Assembly: GCA_029168955.1 (NCBI GenBank)
Contig: JAPDOI010001215.1
Span: 124,001 to 188,000, forward strand
Direction of reading: 5' to 3'
DNA length: 64,000 nucleotides
DNA from: Aplectana chamaeleonis
Taxonomy: Eukaryota > Nematoda > Chromadorea > Rhabditida > Cosmocercidae
Part shown: in pieces, positions 47,645-57,822 of the stretch
Layout: every line of letters starts with the position of its first letter
Position numbering within the stretch: position 1 is the stretch's first letter
Translations under genes and position numbers: made by a program
The notes under the pieces: generated by a model
What the model was told of the DNA's origin: nothing
The model's database searches: none
Seen by the model: only the letters and a program-made list of their open reading frames with translations

Positions 47645-48002
47645 GGCAGTATACACGCTCGTAAACGTAATTGAGATAACTACGGAATTAGAATGATACG
47701 GCACCGAACACAACGCCCACGCATTTTGAAGCGTCAAAAACCCACCGTCGTCAGTGTGTGTGGTTTACCTATTGTACCTACCCCAACACCCACAAACGTC
47801 GCTGACGGTGGGAATGGTCCAGTACCCCTGTTTCGGAAGAGGACGTAAATACAGGAGGCCGGCAGATACAGGGGCGGGGCCAACTGCGTCATTGTGGGTC
47901 GATTTCGACGCTTCAAATTGCGTGGGCGTTGTCTTCTGTGCCATACAATTCTAATTCCGTAGTTATCTTAAACACATTTACGAGCGTGTATGCTGCCTTT
48001 AA
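47641..48002. mobile_element. TIR element E (362 bp)
   Basis: The left end TTTAGAGGCAGTATACACG leads to CTCGTAAACG and AACTACGGAATTAGAAT. The right end is the inverted copy ending CGAGCGTGTATGCTGCC, then TTTAA. It shares TTTA with the right end of family A copy 5. A second inverted pair inside (CCACGCATTTTGAAGCGTC and its inverse) suggests another nested or internal repeat. Confidence 0.75.
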
Positions 48003-49391
48003 GGGCTCTGCAGAGTTGCAGCGACCGGCAGCACGTCGCCGAGCAAGAGCTTTGGGGCGGAGACGAAACATGATGCGACGTTGGGCACCAAGGACTCGCA
48101 GAGTTGCTGCGAGTTTGCCGACGGCGCCGCTATTCTACAATTGCGTACGCACTGAATAATCCGACGTTACATTTTGCTTTTATTGTTTTGCTGTGCTTTC
48201 GATGTTTAGAAAGTTCCTATGAGTAATCTCTGAAAAATAACAGTGAAATGCAGTGAATTGAAACTGTCTTAGACGTTTACTGAAGTTATTATGATCCAAC
48301 ACAGAATTTGTACAACAACAAGAGTAGTACAGTATTTACTAATAGTTGCATATATCACCACTAGGCAACGTTGAGGCAAAAAAAAAGAGAAAAATGAATC
48401 TGGAAATCAAAAAAACCACAACCGGGATGAATCTAGAAAAGTATACGTTTCAAATAATTTCCAACCATTTTCTCTCAAGATGAGCGGTAGTTTGAAAATT
48501 ACTCCTCCAGAAAAATCGATTTCACGGAGAAATTAAGATGGGAGCCTAAATAGATTGATATCGCCGTTCCTCGCCGCTGCCAGAAATGGTGGTGACCTCT
48601 TAAAGGCTCTGCAGAGTGGAACCGTGGCGAATATCTCTGCGGCAGGGCAGTGACGGAGGATGGGGGGCGCCAAGCGGCGGGCGAGGTCGGCGACGTGTCG
48701 CGCGGAAACAACGACGAGGGTACCTCGCAGAGTGTGCTTGCCACCGCGATAACAGCGACTTCTGGAGCGACGCCGTCAGTCAGCGGCGGGTGAGAATGGT
48801 CTCAAGCATTCCCATCGCCGGCGAGGAACGCTAACATCGGTCAATTGAAGCTTTTTTTTATGATTTCTCCATAAATTTTCTTCTAAACGCTTTTCTCACT
48901 GTGACTCATATTGAGAGAAAAACATAATTGGAAATGCACAATTTTGCCATTTTATTCCGATTTGGGTTTTATGGTTTTCAGTTTTATTAGATTTTTATCG
49001 TCGTTTTAGCGGGTGACAATTTTGATTTACGCGGCCACCGCAAACTGTATGCTATTTGCGGTACGTCGAAATCTATTTTCCTAGGCGCAATCACTTTACT
49101 GAACGCAAGTTTCAAATTCTCTTGACAGCTCTTTGAGCATGTTATTTTTTGGATGTTGTTTCCAAGCAGAACCAAAACACTAAAAGCATATGAAAGCAAA
49201 TAGAACTACTCAGCGAAAATATGGCGTCAAATGAACGAGGGTGTACGAAGTGGCAGAATTCGATGCTGACGACAACGTCGCTGCAACTCTGTGAGGTCTT
49301 GTCACCCAACGCAGCATCGGGTTTCGACCACGCCCCAGAGCTCTCGCCCGGCGGCGTGCCGCCGGTCGCTGCAACTTTGCATAGCCCTTTA
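47999..49391. mobile_element. TIR element F with about 150-bp inverted ends
   Basis: TTAAGGGCTCTGCAGAGTTG followed by CAGCGACCGGC at the left is matched by an inverted copy at about 49230-49391 (GCCGGTCGCTGCAACTTTGC, then ATAGCCCTTTA). The interior of about 1.1 kb contains a second AAAGGCTCTGCAGAGTGG end at about 48602, so at least one related element is nested or duplicated. Long inverted ends are seen in Mutator-like elements, but I see no transposase. Open frames within are GC-biased and unrecognised. Confidence 0.6.
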
Positions 49392-50749
49392 GCCCTTCCA
49401 ATATCTAGTTGTAGGACGATTTATGCCTTTGCAGGCCTGCATTTCTATTATGATTTGTCGTTGGTATCAGTTATCATGGGCGGCATTGATGCTATCCTTT
49501 TCCCTCACTTCTGTTCTGCGGCACAAGCGGATGCAAGCAGGAAAAGAAAATAGACTGTTGCTAAAGATTTTTAGTGCGTATTTATCCGCAGAGAACCCAT
49601 AAACGTATCTATCTATAAGATGCAATCAACTCTGTACATATACACGTATCAAAATACTGAATTACAAATAAAGTTCTTTTTATTGTTAGCTCTTTTTATT
49701 CATCAATTTCCGTTGTCATTATGGGCTGCTGAGTGTTGACCGAACTGTCTTAACCAGGAAGTTTCCTTGTTCACACCATTTGCAGCGACACAAGCACGCC
49801 CAACTGAAGTTCTTCGTGACAACTTCACTAGAACCTTGTACAAGGTACACCTTCCATTCGAACAACGTGCACCCTCAAAGTTACGTTTTTACTGTTTCGA
49901 GGCATCATAGAACGCTCGGATTCCAAAGAAAAGGTGAAATACGAATTTGAAACGATTATTTATTTATTTATTTATTACGTTCCGTAGAACGCTCCAATAA
50001 ACAACTAGCTGACCATTAAGAAGAAATATATTCCATGCTCAGGAAAACAAAAAAAAACAAAATTCAAAAAAAATCAACAAAACTCAATAAAACCATCGGC
50101 AACTAGATCAACGCAGACAACAGCAACGGTAGAGAAAAGAACTAAGAGGCATCGAAGTTCGAAACACCGGCACATTTTGCAGAAATGGTTAAATATGCGT
50201 GAACATAGTTTTTTTGAAAATTTCGTTTCAAAATGAAAATGTCCGTAGGACTTCATCTCTCTACAGGCCAACGAAGCTAAGATTTGCCGTGCCAGCCAGC
50301 TATGGCACATTGGACCTTACCGGACCTTCGGGTCATGGGTTTACTGGCTACCCACATGGGACCGGTAAGGTGGCCAACCAGCCTGCGGCAAGTAAAGAAG
50401 CAGTTTCGCAATAATTTTTCCGGAAGAAAACACAGTTAAAGCGGGAGCACTCTCTCTAAATTCGAAACCAATTTATGAAAATAGGTCGGAATTTATCAGC
50501 GGTTCCCATAAAGCACAAAATGACCGCAGTATTTGCTAAGAGCTCGGAAAAAAATATCAACATTTCAAAAGATAGCCGGCTGCAACTCAATAGTCATCGC
50601 AAGTCTCATTACACCCTTCACCAATGCGACCATTTTGACGAGAAAAAACCATCAAACCAGTTGGCGTAATAGTGTGGGCCAATAACTGAGATAGCATCGA
50701 ATTCTGAATGGAAACGGTCACTGACAATTGAGGAAAAAAACTGAGTTAT
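49392..50749. other. Intergenic, nothing recognised
   Basis: No supported gene. A short (TTTA)n run lies at 49958-49978. Poly-A-like AATAAA occurs near 49668 without an associated coding region. Confidence 0.4.
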
Positions 50750-53700
50750 CTACACATCCTCAATCTTTAATACATCCAAAAGATTTATCCTTTTTAGCTA
50801 TCTACGGAAACTTTGAGAATCTTTGCATGATATGAATTCAAGTGGTAAAAAGTTTAGCCACCGTGCGCTACGGAAAAAGAATGAATTGTACACCAACTTA
50901 TAAGAGTGCCTGTTTAGATTTGGATGGTGAAGCGCGAATCCGCCCCTTTTTTCGTTGCACGGCTTGAACACCCACTACTTACTAGCTCTGAGTCTTACTT
51001 CCATGGGAATAATGCGGAAGCAGAAGACCAAATCATGCACCACTCTTCTGTACTTCAGGCTTCTCATATTGAGCGCGCGGAGACGATCTCTATAAGAGGG
51101 AAGTTCCTCGGGGTAGTTTGAATCCGGGAAGGCTCGATAAAATACCAATCTTGCGAATGTTTGTTAAACTCTTTCCAACATCCGGGTCTGCCTTTTCATA
51201 GTTGGATTCCATGCGGGTGACCCGTATTCAAGATGGGGTAAAACATAGGTTTTGTACAACGTCGTTAAAACTGAAACTTGAACATTTCTTAAAATCATAA
51301 ACAGAGCTCTTGTAGCCTTGTTTACAACGCTTTCTACGTGTTCGCCTGATTTCAGTGAGTTATCGATCAAAATACCGAGATCCCTGACACAAGTTTTCAT
51401 CTTCAAGCTACAGCCATCCTTATTGTATGCCAAGGGCGAAGTAGGACCCAAGTGAAAGAAAACTGTTTTGGACAGGTTGACAGGAAGTTCCCACTCATAG
51501 GACCACTCCAGCATTCTCTTAATTGAGAGGCACAGATTAGCATGAGCTGTATTTTGATCATTCAAATCGTACGCACAGTATATCTTGATGTCGTCTGCAA
51601 ACATCTTTACTTCGACACCAGGATTTACTTTGAGTACCCCAGGAAGGTCAGCTGTCTATGCAAGGAATAGAAGTGGCGAAAGAGCTCCGCCCTGAGGTAC
51701 ACCGCCTGGGCGCTATTCATACTAATCAACGCCAGCGCGGCACGCGCGTGCCGCTCTGGCGTGGCGTTTTTGTATGAATGGCTTGACGCCCCGCCCGCGC
51801 GGCACGCGCGTCATGCTTCGCCCGCTCCGCCGTAGCGTCGCCGCTGCAGTATTCATACTGCCACCCGGAACGCCTTGGCGTTTTCATCCACTGATATTAT
51901 TTATCGATGGTCTCATTCATTCCAGCTTCACCGCTCCGTCATGGCGTTGCCGCTGGAGTAATCATAGTCCTCGCAAGCGCGGCACGCGCGTGCCGCTCTG
52001 GCGTGGCGTTTTTGTATGAATGGCTTGACGCCCCGCCCGCGCGGCACGCGCGTCATGCTCCGCCCGCTCCGCCGTAGCGTCGCCGCTGCAGTATTCATAC
52101 TGCCACCCGGAACGCCTTGGCGTTTTCATTCACTGATATTATTTATCGATCGTCTCATTCATTCCAGCTTCACCGCTCCGTCATTACGTCGCCGCTGGAG
52201 TACTCATAGTCTTCGCAAGCACGGCACGCGCGTAGAAAGTATTCATACACAAACGCCACGCCAACGCGGCACGCGCGTGCCGCGCTGGCGTTGAGTAGTA
52301 TGAATAGCGCCTTGGACACAAGTGACGGTCAGAATAAGTCTCTCCTACTTTGACCGTCATATATCTATTGTGCAAGTATGATCTCAACCAGTTCAGCAGT
52401 TGCCCGCGTATTCCTAGCGATTCAAGTTTGTGAAGAAGTTTAGAGTGACTGACCTGGTCGAACGCTTTGGATAAATCGAAAAATATTATATCCACTGATT
52501 TTCCCTTGTTGACAGCCCCTAGCCAGTCGAAAAAGTAATCGGAAACTAATGTTGTCGTGGATGCACCTGGTAGAAAGCCGTGTTGTTCCAATGGTAGAAT
52601 TTTTTGACGCGTAAACCACTCCAAAAGTCTTTCACAAATGAGTTTCTCAAGAACTTTACCTGCGATTGGGCAAATACTTACTGGTCTAAACTGCGATATT
52701 GAAGATGCGTCTGGGGATTTTGGAATTGGGGTCACAATTGCATCACGCCAAATGTCTGGAACCTCTCCAAAGGCTAGAGGAGCATTAAAGACGAAAGTCA
52801 GAGGATGTTGTAGAGCAAGAGCACAGTTTTTAAAAACGATCTGCGGTATGCCATCATATGTACAAGAAAGTGAAGACTTTAGGCTTTTCAGCACCTTCAA
52901 AACGTCAGAAGGGCTTAGCATGATATCAGGGCAGCGTGTCGAAACACCAAAAGTTCTAGAGGACTCTCGAAAGTTGAACTGTGAGATGTCTTCGTCGCTT
53001 CTTGTGACGAAGACTGAAGCAAAATAGATTCCTAGTGCTTTTTCCTTGTTCTGATCAGTGTACAAAGGCCTATTTTTCTCGCTGTACATCACAGAAGGTA
53101 TCGAAACAGCTTTGATTTTGGATTTCAGATAATTATGGAAGGCATTCCTATTAAGTCCTATCAAACGACGCTCGCGATTAGTCGTCTACTTTTTCACGTG
53201 GAAATTTATGTCCTTGCAAACTTTTTGTACAAAGATGTTCTAACGGATTTGAAAGAATCGAGAAAAGCCGAGATTTCTGCTCTATCAGATTCTTAATGTG
53301 CTGAGGATATTGAGATTGCTTAGCTCTACTATACCGAAAAGGGACGCTTTCAGCGAATTGATCGTACATTACTAAACTAAAACGATAATAAAGGTCGTCA
53401 ACACTAGCGTAGTTATTGAAAACTTGGAACCAATCAATCGAGTTGAGGCTCTCATTGACCTTTGAAAAGTCTACTCGTCCATACATAGGCTCAGGCAAAT
53501 ACAATTGATCAATCTCATGAAATAATGTTTCAAAGAAAATAACGTTGTGATCAGAACCACCAAAGGGAGGAGATACGCCGATATTGGTTATACATAATTG
53601 AATCACTTGCCAAAACTAAATCTAAAAGGGAACTATTCCTGGTGTATATAGGAACCAGCTGTTTGAGACCATAACATATGAAAGCTGTCTTGAATTTGCT

Positions 53701-53900
53701 TTCAGTCGCAGATTTCTGTTTTTCACTGAACCAGTCGATGTCAAGGTTAAAATCTCCTAGCAATACAGTAGAGATAGGGGCAGAGCATATGTCATAGATT
53801 ACATCAATGAAACTGTCATTCTCTGATGGTGGTTTTTTGGGAGGTCGTTGGAAATATTCTTGCGATTTATGAGCATTAGTTTGGTTTCCTTTCGTCTTTC
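50750..53900 (-). pseudogene. Decayed CR1/jockey-type LINE ORF2 (endonuclease-reverse transcriptase)
   Basis: Read on the minus strand, the order of motifs is that of an APE-type non-LTR retrotransposon. Endonuclease: LLGDFNLDIDW (about 53731-53763), then GSDHNVIFF (SDH at 53546-53554). Reverse transcriptase: FRPVSICPIAGKVLEKLI, QHGFLPGASTTT, DLSKAFD (about 52457-52477), LLNWLRSYLHNRY, then GVPQGGALSPLLFLA (about 51658-51703) and FADDIKIY (FADD at 51590-51601). The C-terminal region continues to a stop at 50750-50752. It is dead: frameshifts near 53600 and 53185, in-frame stops at 51656-51658, 51164-51166, 50975-50977 and 50798-50800 (the last could be the natural end), plus a 603-bp insertion between two RT motifs. 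The 5' part of the endonuclease is missing or unrecognisable. The catalytic DD of FADD is still present. Confidence 0.88.
51709..52311. mobile_element. 603-bp TIR element inserted in the LINE RT domain
   Basis: The ends are inverted copies starting GGCGCTATTCATACTA and running through CAACGCCAGCGCGGCACGCG. Inside are two tandem units of 242 bp (51735-51976 and 51977-52218), rich in the palindrome GGCACGCGCGTGCC. The flanks are CTG (51706-51708) and TTG (52312-52314), an imperfect 3-bp target duplication. Removing the element plus one 3-bp copy takes out 606 bp, a multiple of 3, and leaves the RT frame continuous. That confirms the boundaries. Confidence 0.85.
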
Positions 53901-55457
53901 TTTTGTCAAAAATTCTCTGAAAATAAGGGACTTCAATACGCATGGTTCGCTGTGGGGAGGTTCGCTGTGTGGATCTCTGTAAGTAAAAAGTAGAATCGAC
54001 ACGGATTGCAATCGACACGGTTTGAATTCCCTTGGCGTAACCCCCGCACACTTTGGTATATTTACGTGAGTTCGCCCCAGCGTTTGTACATATACCAATC
54101 AGAGGGGAGCACAGCCGACACTGCTAGCCTGTATCGACGGCAGTCAGCATTGGATCGTTTGCGCCTGTCTTGGCTCTCCTGCTCCCCGTGCTAGATGATC
54201 GACGGAGAGGCCACCTTGTTAGACTCTGGAGCCATTCCAAGGATTCATAGTACTATGGATACTCGATATTCAGGTCTCATTCTTTGCCAAGTATCTCAAC
54301 TTGACTCAAAAATGGGACTGAGAAGACAAGAGGGGAGCTATGGTTTTCTGCGCGAACACTGCTTTTGAACTGGTCCGTGGTTTTAAATTCTTGGAACACC
54401 TTTCAGAAGTGAAGATTACCATATACCAAAATGAAAGCGTTTCTCATCGGAAAGACCATGTGAAACAGCCAAGCGAAAAAGCCATCATTGCATTTATCCG
54501 TATCATTTCAGTACTTTGCCATGGGTGCATCACTCGATGAGCGCTTTGTAAGAGGTGGTCCATTTATACTCAGTCAGCCACGGTCATGGGTGGCGCGTAC
54601 TCAACCGAAACTGAAGATGAACCGGTTAGCACACGAAATCCTTATCTTTGTTTGCTTCAGAAGCCCATTAGGTGGGCTATTGTATCGACTCTTGGTATCT
54701 ATATCTGTCGAACAGGAATAATGAGGCGATGCATGCCGCTATGCAACCGCGAGGCCATAGTTCGTTTGACACCACGGAGCTTTTTGGGTTTTGAGGAGAG
54801 GGAACCGGCACGAGCCTTCCAATACCACAGAAGCGAATCTTTTTTAGTGACTAAATACTTTCAAAATTCATTCAAAGCTAAAAGAGGTCATGTTTAGCCA
54901 GGACAGCCTAACACCCTATTAATGCTTTCGCGGAAGCGGCGAATGCCGCGAAATATCAGTAGGAAAATGAAAAATCACATGTCTGAAACCGTTATCATCT
55001 GAAACAAAAAAAAAACGTCATTTTTATAAACCAATCCTGAGAGGCCGGTTTCCGAGTTTGAACCGCCCGTTAGGGGCCAAGAAGTCATTATGGAGAGTTC
55101 TGCCAATTATTTTTACTCGCAGCTAACCGACTCGTCCATGTGCCGTGGGGAAGTCCTAGATTTCAAGATGATGAAACTTCCGGGAGCATGAAACTCTTTA
55201 TGTGCGTTTGGGAGCCTTCATCACTGCTTCAAAAGAAAAGCAAATCTCAATTTAGGTTGCTGAACGGTTCTGTAAAGTGATACAGGTCTATAATTTGCCA
55301 CCGGCACAAAATTCACACAGAAGTGAAGTAGTCTTTCTTACCAGGGTTTTCCATGAGTAGGCCCCAATATCGTGTCATCTTAATCACCGGTGAGGCTGTT
55401 TCCCTAATCCCTAGTGTGTTCAGCTTCAGCCGCTCACCTCCGGAGAAAGATGGTGTG
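53901..55457. other. Intergenic, one weak gene candidate
   Basis: No gene I can name. At 54504-54509 TTTCAG precedes ATG (54519) by nine bases, the spacing of a nematode trans-splice or 3' splice acceptor. Two overlapping plus frames downstream (from 54519 and from ATG 54586) both start Met-Gly. Neither is recognised and they cannot both be right. 54900-55457 shows nothing. Confidence 0.3.
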
Positions 55458-55922
55458 TGAGGCCCCCGTCATAGTTGGTGGATCTACTGAGTCTCACCGG
55501 TTCGATACGCACCGAATTCGTGGGAAGCGGGTGCAAAAAAATCAACCCACTGAGTCCGACTGCGACCGTCTGGTGCCCACCGCGAATCCCCCGGTCGATA
55601 CTGATGGTTCTTATGCGTACAAGGGCGGGGCCAGTGCACCGACTGAGTACGACTGAGTCCCACCGAAATCATCCTCACCCCACCCGGTCGATATAGGTGC
55701 TTATCACGTGATTTGGGTGCATTTTTCTCGGCCGACTGCGACTCGCCGAGTCCCGCCGCATCTCGACTCTCGTCGTCTGCGCTCTGCCCCACCTACTGCT
55801 GCCGCTGACTATCGATTGCGTGTTTCGCAGAGGAACTGGTTGGCGCTGGGGGCAACCGGACTCAGGAGGTTTTTCCATCCCGGACTCAGCAGGTTTTTCG
55901 ACGAAGTCTGACGGGGGCCTGA
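55458..55922. mobile_element. TIR element C, copy 1
   Basis: The left end AGGCCCCCGTCATAGTTGG and right end TCTGACGGGGGCCT are short inverted repeats. The interior repeats the module CCCGGTCGATAC/T about every 80-130 bp, with ACTGAGTCCGACTGAG phrases. The copy at 61908-62534 is the same element in the opposite orientation. TGA flanks the GGCC ends on both sides and may be a target duplication. No protein is encoded. Confidence 0.75.
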
Positions 55923-56031
55923 ATGAAAATACACCGCTCTCAATTTATTTTATACCCTACCCTTTATCAATTGGGTATCATTAATTTTGTTTACCATGAG
56001 AATTTTGTGCCGATGGCAATTTATAATCGTC

Positions 56032-56188
56032 TTAAGCCTCTTTCACACTTGCCCGACCGACGTCGGACGACTCGTTATCGAATGTGTAATATCTATCTAC
56101 CCTACCCTACCCATCTTATCTATCTTAACTTATCAAATTTGATAACGAGTCGTCCGACGTCGGCCGCAAACTATGAAAGGGGCTTTAA
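56032..56188. mobile_element. Family B MITE, full copy (157 bp)
   Basis: It begins TTAAGCCTCTTTCACACTTG and ends inverted, CTATGAAAGGGGCTTTAA. Both arms contain CGACGTCGGACGACTCGTTA, leaving a short core of CTACCCTACCC and ATCTTATC. It ends in TTAA on both sides, like family A, although the rest of the ends is unrelated. Confidence 0.85.
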
Positions 56189-56834
56189 GGCCCCGGTCAG
56201 AGTTGGGATAGGGGCTCTCTACACACCGAAGGAGGAATTGTCCCGTTTTCGCAGTTCGAAACTTCAAGCTAATGAATGCAAGCGAAGTGGTCCCGGGTGG
56301 AATTAAAGCCGCAAAAGACGAGACAACTCCTCCCTCGGTGTGTAGAGAGACCCTATCCCGTCAGAGTTGGTGCTATTTGCATCTGTATCCCCCCGCACCC
56401 CCCAACACCCACCCGGTCGATACGTATGTTTAAAATGATGGAGTGAGGTTGAGAAAATCACTCGATGTATCCAACTAGATATGACGATGATTACGTGCCC
56501 AACAGGATTGCACCTGTTCAGAGAAATAGTGAAGGAGAGTATGGTGAAGTAACGGAGGTAGCAGTAAGGTTAGCTTTCTAGTGATACGCAATGTTTTATC
56601 ATCGACCCGCCCACCCGGTGATTTTCTCATCCACGTATTGCATGGATATCGACCGCGTCGGATACATCGAGTGATTTTCTCAACCTCACTCCATCATTTT
56701 AAACATACGTATCGACCGGGGGGGGGGGGTGTTGGGGGGTGCGGGGGGGATACACCGAGTGATTTTCTCAGTGCATTCTGTGTGTATCGACCGGGCTGGA
56801 GACGTCGGCTCATCCAACTATGACCGGGGCCTGA
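56187..56834. mobile_element. TIR element D, related to C
   Basis: The left end AAGGCCCCGGTCAGAGTTGG and right end CCAACTATGACCGGGGCCT differ from element C by one base in the outer 12 and share the following ATAGTTGG. The interior also carries CCCGGTCGATAC modules and an inner inverted pair (about 56385-56472 against 56655-56755). It lies exactly between two family B copies with no spacer. Confidence 0.75.
56205..56359. mobile_element. 155-bp MITE with a 9-bp target duplication
   Basis: GGGATAGGGGCTCTCTACAC at the left is mirrored by GTGTAGAGAGACCCTATCCC at the right. It is flanked by the perfect direct repeat GTCAGAGTT at 56196-56204 and 56360-56368. Nine-base duplications are typical of Mutator-like transposons, so a MULE-derived MITE is the best reading. 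It inserted near the left end of element D and is therefore younger than D. Confidence 0.85.
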
Positions 56835-57822
56835 GCCTCTTTCACACTTGCCCGACCGACGTCGGACGACTCGTTATCGAATGTGTATTATCTATCTACT
56901 ATAGTTGTACACGAACGAAATTTTCGAAAAATTTTCGAAAGATTTTTCCGAATTTTTTCGTTCGTTTTCGTTCATTCGAAAATTCGTCGAACGGAATTTC
57001 TTCAAATTTCGTTCGTTCGAAATTTTTTCGAACGAAAATTTTTGATTTTCGTTCGTTCGAATTTTTTTTCGAACGAAAAAACTTCGATTTTCGTTCGTTC
57101 GAAATTTTTTTGAACGAAATTTTTTCAATTTTCGTTCGTTCGAAATTTTTTCGAACGAAAATTTTTAGATTTTCGTTCGTTCGAAATTTTTTCGAGCGAA
57201 ATTTTTTCAATTTTCGTTCGTTCGAAATCCGATTTTTCGAAATCTTTTCAAAATTCGTTCGTTCGGAATTTTTTCGAACAAATTTCGAAAAAAATTTCGA
57301 AATTTTTGACAAATTTCGAAAAAATTTCGAAATTTTCGACGAGTTTCGAAAAAAATACGAAATTTCGAAAAAAATCGGAATTTTGATTTGTTTTGAATTT
57401 CGTTCGTTCGACCTCCAAAATTTCGAAAGTTTTTCGAAATTCGTTCGTTCGAAATTTTTTCGAACGAAATTTTTTCAATTTTCGTTCGTTCGAAATTTTT
57501 TCGAACGAAAATTTTTAGATTTTCGTTCGTTCGAAATTTTTTCGAACGAAATTTTTTCATTTTTCGTTCGTTCGAATTTTTTTCGAACGAAATTTTTTCA
57601 TTTTTCGTTCGTTCGAAATTTTTTCGAACGAAATTTTTTCATTTTTCGTTCGTTCGAAAAGATTTCGAACGAAAAAATTTCGATTTTCGTTCGTTCGACA
57701 TTTTTTTCGAAATTGTACAACTATACTATCTACCCTACCCTACCCATCTTATCTATCTTAACTTATCAAATTTGATAACGAGTCGTCCGACGTCGGCCGG
57801 CAAACTATGAATGAGGCATTAA
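56832..57822. mobile_element. Family B MITE, second copy, split by an insertion
   Basis: The left part (GAGCCTCTTTCACACTTG to ATCTATCTAC, ending 56899) and right part (CTATCTACCCTACCC to CTATGAATGAGGCATTAA) match the copy at 56032-56188. The 826-bp insertion interrupts the central CTATCTACCC tract. Confidence 0.85.
56900..57725. mobile_element. 826-bp element of TTCGTTCGTTCGAA arrays with an 8-bp target duplication
   Basis: The termini TATAGTTGTACA (56900-56911) and TGTACAACTATA (57714-57725) are perfect 12-bp inverted repeats. The flanks CTATCTAC (56892-56899 and 57726-57733) are a perfect 8-bp direct repeat, and the other family B copy has only one. Eight-base duplications are the mark of hAT elements. 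The interior is a tandem array of a degenerate unit of about 35 bp, itself palindromic around TTCGAA (TTCGTTCGTTCGAA, TTTTTTCGAACGAAA). A 348-codon plus ORF across it, rich in Phe, Arg and Ser, is a by-product of the repeat. Confidence 0.88.

Noticed and set aside
56729..57775. A 348-residue Phe/Arg-rich protein
   Set aside because: It translates the TTCGTTCGTTCGAA repeats inside a transposon. The unit is palindromic, so both strands give similar ORFs.
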